A stretch of DNA of 12,540 nucleotides, taken from assembly GCA_005801025.1 (NCBI GenBank), contig SYDZ01000004.1, forward strand, positions 1 to 12,540, given 5' to 3'. This DNA is from Actinomycetota bacterium (GTDB lineage Bacteria; Actinomycetota; Acidimicrobiia; Acidimicrobiales; Ilumatobacteraceae). A program made the translations under genes and the position numbers. Under the pieces are notes generated by a model, which saw only the letters and a program-made list of their open reading frames with translations, was not told the DNA's origin and searched no databases. The stretch's first letter is position 1; every line of letters begins with the position of its first letter. Positions 1 to 8,134 of the stretch are shown here, piece after piece.

Positions 1-1070
1 ATCATTTTCCCAGCACCAAGACCAAGGTCGAGAAGTGGCGCGACATCTGGCTTGTCGCTGAGTGCAACGCGAGCCTTGGCGATCAGAGCATCGCGCAACA
101 CGGCTTTGCTTTGGTGACGCGCATGGGGTGATTCATCATCTGACTGCAAGCGCACGCGATCCAGGGCAGCAAGTAAAAGTTGTGGATGCGTTTCCCAAGT
201 CGGTGAACGTAGGTCCCACTCATCTGGTCCACGACTTCCGAACTCAACCAAAAATTCATCCCATGCAGCAATGAACGCGGGAGTGACACGCGAAAGGACA
301 TCGTTCAGGCCAGCGTCAAATGCAGCAGTGAGTTGCGGATTATGATGTACAAGACGCGACAGATGCCAAAGTGCGTAGTTGGCGTCGGCCGAATCAACAT
401 CGCCGATACTCGAAAGCAATGACATTGGCAAACTTGGTTCGCCGATCGCTTCAGCAACCACGCCGAGGAGCCCAGGGGCGACGGCTGCGCTACTGCCAGA
501 TATCACATGCTGTGAAAACAGGTGTGGGAGTTGGGTCTGCACGACACGCGCACGTTGCACGAGTTGCGCATCGGTATATGTCGTGAGGTCACCGCGCGAG
601 GCACGTAACGTTGCGGCGTTTGCTTTGTCGGCATCAAGTTCAGGCCACGCGACTCCACTCATCACCCACGCGGTGTGGGCGTCGATACCGGCAGTGAGAT
701 GAGGCTTCTCGTCATCTGGGTGAGTGACGTAGGTCGGAACGTCGGGGTGATCGCCAAAGAAAGCTTGGTCAAGTGCGGCAACGGTGGCGGCGGGGTTGCG
801 CACACCCTGCATGCGAATGGCCGAGAGGTTGATATAGAAGTAGCCACCAAAGCAGGCCACTGATTCTGGATGCTGAGCATTGAAGTCGGCATCTTCGTAG
901 GCACCGATGCGGATGAGGCCCGCTTTATAACCGGCGACGATTCCCCCGTCCCAGCCGAAAGTCCAACCGAGAGGGCTCACGGGGTCGGCAAGAACCTCGC
1001 CGGCGTTAGCGCGTGTGTAGTGGGGAAATCTTTGGCTTGTCGGCCAGTCGGTAATCCATCGTTCTTGCAT
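1..1070 (-). CDS. PEP-utilizing protein, N-terminal part (partial, runs off the left edge)
   Basis: The minus strand is open from an ATG at 1070 to the window edge, 356 codons with no stop. I translated this by hand. The N-terminus contains YTRANAGEVLADPVSPLGW (residues 18-36), typical of actinobacterial stand-alone proteins related to PEP synthase and rifampicin phosphotransferase. Residues 270-292 contain the block GSRGPDEWDLRSPTWE, matching the G-x-R-G-P-x-E-W-D motif of these proteins. The swivelling phosphohistidine domain that would confirm phosphotransfer should lie in the missing C-terminal part. No N-terminal ATP-grasp domain precedes the conserved start, so this is not a full PEP synthase. 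An in-frame TAA lies just upstream; a GTG at 1079 is the only alternative start. No clear Shine-Dalgarno sequence is visible. Substrate is unknown. Confidence 0.85.
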   Translation of the reverse strand, partial: MQERWITDWPTSQRFPHYTRANAGEVLADPVSPLGWTFGWDGGIVAGYKAGLIRIGAYEDADFNAQHPESVACFGGYFYINLSAIRMQGVRNPAATVAALDQAFFGDHPDVPTYVTHPDDEKPHLTAGIDAHTAWVMSGVAWPELDADKANAATLRASRGDLTTYTDAQLVQRARVVQTQLPHLFSQHVISGSSAAVAPGLLGVVAEAIGEPSLPMSLLSSIGDVDSADANYALWHLSRLVHHNPQLTAAFDAGLNDVLSRVTPAFIAAWDEFLVEFGSRGPDEWDLRSPTWETHPQLLLAALDRVRLQSDDESPHARHQSKAVLRDALIAKARVALSDKPDVAPLLDLGLGAGKM

Positions 1071-1087
1071 ACTCAGCACAGGTTAGA

Positions 1088-1142
1088 GGGGTGCTGGGTC
1101 GCGTCACGGACGCTGGGTGTCCGTATGGCGACCCAGAACCCC
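1088..1142 (-). other. Long imperfect hairpin between tRNA-Thr and the PEP-utilizing gene
   Basis: CTGGGTCGC at 1094-1102 is perfectly complementary to GCGACCCAG at 1128-1136. Inside it, ACGGAC (1106-1111) pairs with GTCCGT (1119-1124) around a 7-nt loop (1112-1118), with a 3x3 internal loop between the stems. Outside one mismatch (1093/1137), GGGGT (1088-1092) pairs with ACCCC (1138-1142). Transcription from the minus strand would pass from the tRNA through this structure and then into the PEP-utilizing gene. It could terminate the tRNA transcript or act as a 5' leader structure. No U-tract follows it, so a classical intrinsic terminator is not shown. Confidence 0.6.
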
Positions 1143-1156
1143 ACCCTCACCCAGTG

Positions 1157-1232
1157 TGGAGCCCGAGAGGAGAATCGAACTCCTGACCTACGCATTACGA
1201 GTGCGTTGCTCTACCGACTGAGCTACCCGGGC
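1157..1232 (-). tRNA. tRNA-Thr (anticodon CGU)
   Basis: On the minus strand the sequence folds as a tRNA. The acceptor GCCCGGG (1232-1226) pairs with CTCGGGC (1167-1161) with one G-U pair. The D-arm contains AGCTCAGTCGGTAGAGC. The anticodon stem is ACGCA/TGCGT around loop CTCGTAA, giving anticodon CGT, which reads ACG (Thr). The T-arm carries GTTCGATTC. The discriminator base is U (1160) and CCA is encoded (1159-1157). There is no intron and no variable-arm extension. Confidence 0.95.
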
Positions 1233-1243
1233 AATGGGTAAAA

Positions 1244-1249
1244 ATCCTA
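1244..1249 (-). promoter_or_regulatory. Candidate -10 box for tRNA-Thr
   Basis: TAGGAT on the minus strand fits the actinobacterial TAnnnT -10 pattern and ends 11 nt before the tRNA 5' end, a sensible distance for a short leader. I found no good -35 at 16-18 bp. That position instead holds a short inverted repeat, TGATC-c-GATCA (1262-1272). The call rests on position and one hexamer only. Confidence 0.35.
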
Positions 1250-1297
1250 CCGCCGAGTTAGTGATCCGATCATTTGATGCCATGTCCCTGCTAAAAA

Positions 1298-2368
1298 TCA
1301 GAGGGCGATATTCGGCAAGGACATCAAAAGGTTCTCGAAAAGCAACTTTTCGTTGACATTGCGGCTGAGGGCCACGTTGGCATCTCCCAGTTTTTTGACT
1401 GCCCGCACATACGATTCTGTCTGGTACATGGCCGTTGCTGTCGTGGAGTGTTTGAATGCTTCGCTGTACACCAAAGTCAGCATTCGCAGTCCTGATCGCA
1501 ACTCATCTGTGCGATAGCGACGCAATTCGCGCTTGTGTTTGTCGCCCAACAACTTGCGTCCACTACCGCGCTCGCCCAAATCTTTTACGCGGTCTTCCAA
1601 CTCTTCCAGTTCTTTCGCTTGCTTTGCCTGAAATGCCACAAGTGAAGATTCGACCGCACCGAGCAATTCGGCTGCGAGCGCAAGCGCCCGCGATGTAGTG
1701 CCATCCAATCGTTGCGGGATCTCGGCGAACAGAGCAGTACGCGCTGTTAAGGATGAATCGTTGACTAAAACTCGTGCGCGTTCTAGGTCACCAGCAGCAA
1801 CGTGCGCAACTGCTTGCGCCTTGTTGAGAGCGGTACCCTCAGCGACTAGTTGTCGCACAACCAATTCATCGGAGATCGGAACGAAGTCAATGCGAACACA
1901 TCGTGAAGCGATCGTGATCATCGTGTCAGGGACATCGTCGCTGAGCATAATCATCACCGTTTGACCGTCAGGCTCCTCAATGGTCTTCAATAATGACGCA
2001 CGCGCCCCATCGGCGAGCAGATGGAAGTCATGCACGATGATCGCTCGAGTTGAACCCTCAACAGCAGATCGCTCGGCAAGTTTGATGATTTCATCGCGTG
2101 CCTGATCCATGCTGATACCCGCACCTTCACGTTCAACCTCGTGAACATCAACGTGGATACTGCGCAACACCAAATCAGCCGTGCGCTGGGTGCTGTCTTC
2201 TGAACCTTGCAATTTTACTGCTGCGAAAGCGCGTGCAGCGATTTCTTTTCCGCATCCAGCAGGACCAACAAAAAGATAAGCGTGCGCTGGTGATTGAGCA
2301 AGGGCACGCAATTTGGTCAACGAATATTCCTGACCGATGACTCCGTCGTACACCGATGCGGTTGCCAT
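1298..2368 (-). CDS. holB: DNA polymerase III delta' subunit (clamp loader ATPase family)
   Basis: The 356-residue protein begins with the clamp-loader pattern YDGVIGQEYSLTKLRAL and places a Walker A motif GPAGCGK at residues 35-41. The region VHDFHLL (112-118) occupies the Walker B position but is degenerate, as is common in delta'. The sensor-1 SRC motif (IASRCVRIDF) is at 155-157. The stretch after Walker A that holds four zinc-binding Cys in the E. coli protein contains no Cys here. The role is loading the sliding clamp as part of the delta-tau-delta' complex. The C-terminal half has a charged, probably helical stretch around LEELEDRVKDLG. It begins 1 bp after the tmk stop, and an AGGT 7 nt before the ATG supports this start. 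A DnaX-like paralogue is less likely because the protein is short and the neighbour is tmk. Confidence 0.9.
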   Translation of the reverse strand: MATASVYDGVIGQEYSLTKLRALAQSPAHAYLFVGPAGCGKEIAARAFAAVKLQGSEDSTQRTADLVLRSIHVDVHEVEREGAGISMDQARDEIIKLAERSAVEGSTRAIIVHDFHLLADGARASLLKTIEEPDGQTVMIMLSDDVPDTMITIASRCVRIDFVPISDELVVRQLVAEGTALNKAQAVAHVAAGDLERARVLVNDSSLTARTALFAEIPQRLDGTTSRALALAAELLGAVESSLVAFQAKQAKELEELEDRVKDLGERGSGRKLLGDKHKRELRRYRTDELRSGLRMLTLVYSEAFKHSTTATAMYQTESYVRAVKKLGDANVALSRNVNEKLLFENLLMSLPNIAL

Positions 2369-2369
2369 C

Positions 2370-2993
2370 TCAGAGACCTAAGCGCTCTGCCACGGCCTGT
2401 CGGACAGTTGCTGAAATACTATCTGCGTCGCCAGACGCGTCAATGATGACCCATCGCGATGGGTCATCTGCTGCCATAGCTTTCAAACCATTAGTGACGC
2501 GCGAGAAAAAATCTCCATCTTCTTGCTCAAAGCGATCCAGTGCACGATGCGCTAAGCGACTCATGGCATGTTCGTGGGGAACGTCAAGTAAGAAAATCAA
2601 ATCTGGCCAGCGCGATTGCAAAGCCCAATCATTGACATAGCGAACAGTGTCAAGCGGGAGTTGACGCCCGTAGCCCTGATAAGCGATAGAAGAATACACG
2701 CTGCGATCACTCACGACATGATGACCGGCTGACAACGCCGGCTCTAAAACCTCGCTGCGATGTTGAGCGCGATCACCGGCGATCAGCAACGCTTCAGCGA
2801 TTGAATCAAGATGGGTATTACCGATGTCATGTAACACCTCACGAATGCGGGCTCCGATATCTGTGCCACCCGTTTCGCGAGTGAGCACAGTCCCTGGATC
2901 AAGAAGACGTAGCGATTCGGCGAGTCGTAATGCCTGCGTTGTTTTTCCACATCCTTCGATTCCCTCGAATGCAATGTAGTAAGGCTTGGTCAT
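2370..2993 (-). CDS. tmk: Thymidylate kinase
   Basis: A 207-residue protein of normal family length that phosphorylates dTMP to dTDP with ATP in the cytoplasm. The P-loop is FEGIEGCGKTTQ (G11-T18). The substrate-binding motif reads TRETGGT (38-44) where the common form is TREPGGT. The DR motif is DRSVYSS (96-102) and the LID region carries Arg residues (SRLAHRALDRFE, 145-156), as in bacterial type II enzymes. The start ATG overlaps the topA stop in an ATGA tetranucleotide (2990-2993), implying translational coupling. The gene lies between topA and holB, a frequent actinobacterial arrangement. Confidence 0.96.
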   Translation of the reverse strand: MTKPYYIAFEGIEGCGKTTQALRLAESLRLLDPGTVLTRETGGTDIGARIREVLHDIGNTHLDSIAEALLIAGDRAQHRSEVLEPALSAGHHVVSDRSVYSSIAYQGYGRQLPLDTVRYVNDWALQSRWPDLIFLLDVPHEHAMSRLAHRALDRFEQEDGDFFSRVTNGLKAMAADDPSRWVIIDASGDADSISATVRQAVAERLGL

Positions 2994-5749
2994 TCTTCTG
3001 GCTTCTGAGCTTTCTTTTTCGGTGCGGCTTTCTTTACCGTAGCCTTTTTCGCAGTGGCTTTCTTCGGCGCGACCTTCTTCACTGCAGCCTTCTCTGCCGG
3101 AGCCTTTTTTTTCGGCGTGGCACCCCGTTTGGCAGGACTTTTTTGCCCTGGCACAAATCCTTTTTCAATCATCACTTCACGACGCACTGCCAACAACTCA
3201 TAAGCCCGCTCGGGCAACATATCTTCAAGATGATCACCCTTACCGAGGGAGGCATTGACCTCGCCATCGGTGACATACACACCGAACTTGCCGTCTTTGG
3301 CGACGACCGGGCGGTTGTTTGAAGGGTCAGTGCCGAAGTCACGCAGCGGGCCACTATTTGGTGATGCGGCACGACCTCGGCGAAATACTTTTGGGAGTGC
3401 ATAGATCGCTAACGCCTCATCAAGAGTGATTGTCAGTAAGCGTTCTTCATTATCAATCGTGCGGTAATCCTTGACCTTCTGTAGATATGGTCCGAACTTT
3501 CCGTTCTGGGCGGTGATTGTTTCACCATCACTCGGATCAACACCAAGGGTGCGTGGCAAAGTCAAGAGTTGTTCAGCGTCATGCATTGTGATGCGATCAA
3601 GAACCATGGTCTTAAATAGGCTGACCATCTTCGGTTTTTCCATACCAAGTGGTGGGTCTTCCATCGTTCCCCATTGGACATATGGTCCGAAACGGCCGTT
3701 CTTGGCGAAAACTGGACGACCATCAAATTCACCAATCGGCTCATCGCTCTTGGGCATTGCAAGAAGACGTAACGCCATATCAAGAGTCAACTCATCGGGT
3801 GCGAGGGAATCGGGCACGGAAGCATTTTCGTCGCCGCGCTTCACATATGGTCCATATTTTCCAGGTTTGACAACAATGACCTCGCCAGTGGTGGGGTCAG
3901 CGCCGATGGTGAATGAGTTAATCGTGACTGGATCAATGCCGGCGATATTTTGTTCAATCAATCGCTTGAGACCTAGTTCAATGGCGTCACCTTCGCGCCC
4001 TTCTTCAATCAGACCAAAGTAGAAATCGTGCAACCACTTATCCTTGGCGAGCCTTTTTTGTGAAATTTCGTCGAGAGACTCCTCAACGCCAGCGGTGAAC
4101 TGAAAGTCAACCAATCCAGCGAAATGTTTTTCCAGCAAGTCCACCACTGCAAAGGCAGTCCAAGTCGGCACAAGAGCTTGCGCTTTTTTCCAGACATATC
4201 CACGATCTTGAACAGTCTGAATGATTGATGCCCACGTACTTGGACGACCGATACCGAGCTCTTCGAGTTTTTTCACGATGGACGCTTCGGTGTAACGCGC
4301 TGGTGGTGTGGTTTCGTGACCGCTCGCATCAAGTGATGAAACCGCCACTGCATCGCCAACTTTCAAGATTGGCAAAAGTGCTTCACTCTCGACCTCGGTC
4401 GTATCTTCATCACGCGATTCTTCGTAGGCACGACGGTGACCAGGAAAAGTAATTGTCGTGCCACTGGCGGCGAATTCACAATCGTTGGCTTTGACCGCAA
4501 CGGATGCGGCAGCAAAACCCCCGAGACGAATTGACACCGTGACACCAGTAGCATCAGGCATTTGCGATGCCAAGGTACGTTGCCAAATCAAACGATACAA
4601 AACCATCGCTGGTCCGTTGATTTGCGATGAAAGGCTTTCTGGTGAACGCATCGGCAGAGTTGGTCGAATGGCTTCGTGCGCCTCTTGAGCGTTCTTGACT
4701 TTGTTTGCATAGCGACGCGGGGAGTCAGGTACATAATCAGCGCCGTAGTCCGTGCGAATCTGAGCACGGACTTCAGTGAGTGCTTCATCGGCGAGGGTCA
4801 CCGAGTCGGTACGCATATAGGTAATGAATCCGCTTTCGTATAAACCTTGAGCGGTGCGCATGACTTGCTGTGCTGAGAGGCGCAACTTGCGACCTGCCTC
4901 CTGCTGCAAGGTGCTGGTGATGAAAGGTGGCTTGGGCGACGAGCGATACGGCTTATCTTCAACCGAGCGGACATTGATCGTGGCACTGTGCAGGCGGTCA
5001 ACGAGTGACATCACGACCGATTCAGTGAGGACGACAACACCAGCCTTGACTTTGCCGAAACTGTCGAAGTCTTTTCCAGTAGCGATTCGCTGACCGTCAA
5101 CTTCGAGCAAGGTCGCCTTAAATGATGGACTCGTTGCCGACAAGAGGTCGAGGCCCCAATACCCAGCAGACACAAAGGCGATGCGATCACGTTCACGCTC
5201 AACGATGAGTCGCACGGTGGGACTCTGCACACGACCTGCGGACAACCCACGATTCACTTTGCGCCATAACACAGGGGACACTTCATAACCGAATAAGCGG
5301 TCGAGGATACGGCGAGTCTCGGCGGCGTCGACCAAGCCGTCATCAAGATCTCGTGGATGAGCAAAGGCATGGTCAATGGCTGTCTTCGTGATTTCGTGAA
5401 ATACGACACGGTGCACCGGCACGCCAGGCTTGATCGCCGACTTGAGATTTTCCAGAAGGTGCCAACTGATGGCCTCACCCTCACGGTCCTCGTCGGTTGC
5501 TAGATACACAGCACTGGCCTTCTTGGCAAGGACTCGCAGGTCCTTGACGATCTTTATTCCTCGCTCGGTCAGTTCGTATGTCGGCTTGAAATGGTTGTTG
5601 ACGTCAACAGCCAAACCTTTGGATGGCAGATCAGCTACGTGTCCCACTGAGGCCAGGACATCAAATCCGGCACCAAGCAAAGATCCGATGGTTTTGGCTT
5701 TTGCTGGTGACTCAACGATGACGAGGGGCTTCGATGAAGTGGTTGCCAT
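2990..5749 (-). CDS. topA: DNA topoisomerase I (type IA), actinobacterial form
   Basis: A 919-residue enzyme that relaxes negative supercoils through a 5'-phosphotyrosyl break. The N-terminal Toprim domain has VIVESPAKA (catalytic Glu13) and TDEDREGE (85-92; D86, D88, E90). The active-site tyrosine is in FITYMRTDS (Tyr311). GRPSTWASIIQTVQDRGYV lies at 501-519. The C-terminal half carries four repeat cores (GKYGPYV 630-636, GRFGPYV 685-691, GKFGPYL 750-756, GKFGVYV 820-826) and ends in a Lys/Ala/Pro-rich tail (about 871-919). There are no zinc-finger Cys pairs. This tail and the repeats are as in mycobacterial TopA, where the basic tail aids DNA binding and processivity. The start lies 9 bp after the MMPL gene stop; no strong Shine-Dalgarno sequence is seen, so read-through from the MMPL gene is likely. 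Confidence 0.97.
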   Translation of the reverse strand: MATTSSKPLVIVESPAKAKTIGSLLGAGFDVLASVGHVADLPSKGLAVDVNNHFKPTYELTERGIKIVKDLRVLAKKASAVYLATDEDREGEAISWHLLENLKSAIKPGVPVHRVVFHEITKTAIDHAFAHPRDLDDGLVDAAETRRILDRLFGYEVSPVLWRKVNRGLSAGRVQSPTVRLIVERERDRIAFVSAGYWGLDLLSATSPSFKATLLEVDGQRIATGKDFDSFGKVKAGVVVLTESVVMSLVDRLHSATINVRSVEDKPYRSSPKPPFITSTLQQEAGRKLRLSAQQVMRTAQGLYESGFITYMRTDSVTLADEALTEVRAQIRTDYGADYVPDSPRRYANKVKNAQEAHEAIRPTLPMRSPESLSSQINGPAMVLYRLIWQRTLASQMPDATGVTVSIRLGGFAAASVAVKANDCEFAASGTTITFPGHRRAYEESRDEDTTEVESEALLPILKVGDAVAVSSLDASGHETTPPARYTEASIVKKLEELGIGRPSTWASIIQTVQDRGYVWKKAQALVPTWTAFAVVDLLEKHFAGLVDFQFTAGVEESLDEISQKRLAKDKWLHDFYFGLIEEGREGDAIELGLKRLIEQNIAGIDPVTINSFTIGADPTTGEVIVVKPGKYGPYVKRGDENASVPDSLAPDELTLDMALRLLAMPKSDEPIGEFDGRPVFAKNGRFGPYVQWGTMEDPPLGMEKPKMVSLFKTMVLDRITMHDAEQLLTLPRTLGVDPSDGETITAQNGKFGPYLQKVKDYRTIDNEERLLTITLDEALAIYALPKVFRRGRAASPNSGPLRDFGTDPSNNRPVVAKDGKFGVYVTDGEVNASLGKGDHLEDMLPERAYELLAVRREVMIEKGFVPGQKSPAKRGATPKKKAPAEKAAVKKVAPKKATAKKATVKKAAPKKKAQKPEE

Positions 5750-5758
5750 GGCTGATGA

Positions 5759-8071
5759 TTAAAGCACCTGTTTTTCAGATTGCGGGGATCTTCCCTCAAC
5801 ATTGATGCGTGGAAGGAACCGATCAAGCCACTTTGGGATCCACCAATTTCGGGCTCCCAAAAGTTCCATCGTCGCAGGTACAAGCACCATTCTGACCAAT
5901 GTGGCGTCGATCAGGACGGCCACGGCGAGACCCAGTCCAAAAAGTTTTATGGTTCGGTCGTCTCCAGCCACGAAACTGCCAAAAACGGCGACCATGATCA
6001 AAGCGGCGGCCGTAATCACTCGGGCGGTGGCCGCCAGACCGTCGGCCACTGCGCTGGCATTGTCGCCAGTTCGGTCAAATTCCTCTTTCATGCGTGAAAG
6101 TAAGAACACTTCGTAGTCCATTGAGAGGCCAAAAACGATGGCAAAAAGCATCATTGGGATGAATGGATCGATCGGACCTGCCTGTCCTGCACCGATCAAG
6201 CCGGCTCCCCAACCCCATTGGAAAATCGCCACGACGATTCCATAAGCGGCACCAATCGAAAGCAAGTTCATAACGACTGCCTTGAGAGGAACGAGCAAAC
6301 TGCGAAAGACAATCATCAGGAGCAAAAACGAGAGTAAGAGCACTGCACTGACGAATAAAAAGATTCGCTCAGCGAAGTAATCGCTGAGGTCAACACCGAT
6401 CGCTGTGAAGCCACCGACATTGATCACCAGACCCGAATCACCGATCGCTGCTGGCAGGACATCGTTGCGTAGTCGATGAACGAGCAGAGATGTGCCCTCG
6501 GCTTGCGGCGATTCGCGTTGAATGATTTTCCAAACGACCAAGCTGTTTGGAGCGTCAAATGGTGGTGACGCAAAAACAACATCAGGGTCAGCCTGCACCG
6601 CTTGAGTAATCGCTTGTAGATCATTTTGGGTGATTGTCTCGTCAACTTGAGCGACGAGTTGCAGTGGTCCATTGAAGCCAGGCCCGAAACCATCAGCTAA
6701 GAGATCGTACGCCCGTCGTGCTGTTTGCCATTCGGCGCGGTTGCCATTGTCGCTCAACGCCAAACGCATGCTCAGAAGAGGAATGGTGAGAGTGAGAAGT
6801 ATGACAAGACCACTAATGAAAGAAGTCCACGGACGCCTTTGCACAAAGCGGCTCCAGCGATACCAGAACTGTTGGCGAAGTGGTTTTGCTTGGCGGTGTT
6901 TAATTGGTGTGCGCAATGAAGGAACAAAAATACTTAGCAACATGATTACCACTGCAATCAATAGACCGAAGGGAAGCAGGACCAAAGTGTCAAAAAAGAT
7001 GACTCCGAAAAGCGAGAGGAATGAAAAGATGATCAGTGATGCCATCGCTGCACGAGTCGTAACATCGATGCGATGACCAACGAAACTCAGTAAGGCCGGC
7101 AACAAAGTGAGCGATGCCACAACCATGATGCCGACAGTGGTCGATCCACCGATGGCTAGTCCATAAACGAAACTCATGCCCATCATGTACATACCCAACA
7201 GCGAAATCATCACTGTAATACCTGCGAACAAAACAGCGCGGCCAGCGGTATCGGCGGCGTTCACCGTGGCATCTTGTGGTGATAAACCTGCACGTAGTCC
7301 TTCGCGAAAACGCGTGACGATAAATAACGCGTAGTCGATGCCGACACCGATGCCGATCATCGCCCCAATTTGAACGACAAAATCTGGCATCTCCATCACG
7401 TGACTCAAGATGGTGATTGCCGCGACTCCCGTGCCAAGTCCGACGAGTGCAGTCCCGATAGGTAGTCCCATGGCAAGAACTGAGCCGAATGCCAAAACTA
7501 AAATGATGATCGCTGCCAGAAGTCCGACGATTTCACTTTCAGGAAGTTCAAAGGAGACGAAAGGATCTCCGCCGTATTCAACAATGACTCCATCGGGTAA
7601 TGCGCCAGACTTGGTGAGGGAGTTGCCGACGGCAAGGATCGTTTGGCCGACTTTGTCTTGGTCATCTTTTGATTCGCCATCGGGAAGTCCGACCACGGCA
7701 TAGGCAACGGTTCCGTTTTGGCTGATCAGCGTCGAATCTTCAAATGGGTTACTGACGCTGAGTCCGTCCACCGAGGATTGCACCTCACCCAGAAAATTGG
7801 TGATTGCTATTTGAGTTGTGGAGTCTTCAAAGCCAGTGGGACTGGAGAAAACGATCTGAGCGTCGGTCACTGGATCGGCATTGGGATATGCATCGACGAG
7901 TAGATCGAGTGCTCGCAGGCTTTGCGAATCAGGAATGGAAAAGCGAGTTTCAAAGGCGCCTCCGCCGAGGGCCCCATTGGCCACAATTGTTCCTCCGGTC
8001 AGCGCTACGAGCCAGATGATGACGGTGAGCCACTGGTGCGTGAAGCACCAGCGGGCGAGGCGAGACAACAT
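5759..8071 (-). CDS. MMPL/RND-family membrane transporter
   Basis: A 770-residue protein from the preferred ATG at 8071, where AAAGGA (8086-8081) lies 9 nt upstream; a GTG at 8113 would add 14 residues without its own Shine-Dalgarno sequence. The layout is the MMPL duplication: an N-terminal membrane helix (about 15-33), a large extracytoplasmic domain, five helices (about 180-335), a further helical region, a second loop domain and five C-terminal helices. Each half has the Asp-Tyr pair used for proton relay in the family: GVGIDYALF (D246-Y247) and GLSMDYEVF (D652-Y653). Proteins of this family export lipids or other hydrophobic compounds using the proton gradient; the substrate here cannot be told. 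It is first in the run towards topA and is divergent from rsgA. Confidence 0.92.
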   Translation of the reverse strand: MLSRLARWCFTHQWLTVIIWLVALTGGTIVANGALGGGAFETRFSIPDSQSLRALDLLVDAYPNADPVTDAQIVFSSPTGFEDSTTQIAITNFLGEVQSSVDGLSVSNPFEDSTLISQNGTVAYAVVGLPDGESKDDQDKVGQTILAVGNSLTKSGALPDGVIVEYGGDPFVSFELPESEIVGLLAAIIILVLAFGSVLAMGLPIGTALVGLGTGVAAITILSHVMEMPDFVVQIGAMIGIGVGIDYALFIVTRFREGLRAGLSPQDATVNAADTAGRAVLFAGITVMISLLGMYMMGMSFVYGLAIGGSTTVGIMVVASLTLLPALLSFVGHRIDVTTRAAMASLIIFSFLSLFGVIFFDTLVLLPFGLLIAVVIMLLSIFVPSLRTPIKHRQAKPLRQQFWYRWSRFVQRRPWTSFISGLVILLTLTIPLLSMRLALSDNGNRAEWQTARRAYDLLADGFGPGFNGPLQLVAQVDETITQNDLQAITQAVQADPDVVFASPPFDAPNSLVVWKIIQRESPQAEGTSLLVHRLRNDVLPAAIGDSGLVINVGGFTAIGVDLSDYFAERIFLFVSAVLLLSFLLLMIVFRSLLVPLKAVVMNLLSIGAAYGIVVAIFQWGWGAGLIGAGQAGPIDPFIPMMLFAIVFGLSMDYEVFLLSRMKEEFDRTGDNASAVADGLAATARVITAAALIMVAVFGSFVAGDDRTIKLFGLGLAVAVLIDATLVRMVLVPATMELLGARNWWIPKWLDRFLPRINVEGRSPQSEKQVL

Positions 8072-8080
8072 TTTGGTGAA

Positions 8081-8086
8081 TCCTTT
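8081..8086 (-). promoter_or_regulatory. Shine-Dalgarno site that sets the MMPL gene start
   Basis: On the minus strand AAAGGA stands 9 nt before the ATG at 8071. The upstream in-frame GTG at 8113 has no comparable site, so the shorter protein is preferred. The 63 bp from 8072 to 8134 separate the divergent MMPL and rsgA starts and must hold any local promoters. I saw no convincing -35/-10 pair in it. Confidence 0.6.
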
Positions 8087-8134
8087 GGCGCGGGTTCGGG
8101 GGAAGTGCGCCACGGTAAGGCTACGGTCTCAGAT

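Noticed and set aside
870..1241. Plus-strand reading frame of 123 codons ending in EENRTPDLRITSALLYRLSYPG
   Set aside because: Its C-terminus is the antisense translation of the tRNA-Thr gene, a known artefact, and the rest is antisense to the PEP-utilizing gene.
2930..3322. Plus-strand frame rich in Phe/Leu/Arg that looks membrane-like
   Set aside because: It is the antisense of the Lys/Ala-rich topA tail; the hydrophobic look comes from complementing AAG codons.
3471..4022. 183-codon plus-strand reading frame opposite topA
   Set aside because: It lies wholly antisense to the conserved C-terminal repeats of topA and has no recognisable domain.
8072..8113. GTG start giving a 784-residue MMPL protein
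   Set aside because: ATG 8071 has AAAGGA at a good distance and starts close to the first membrane helix.
7922..8134. Upstream extension of rsgA by 71 codons
   Set aside because: It overlaps the MMPL gene antisense and does not resemble RsgA N-termini; GTG 8135 gives the normal length.
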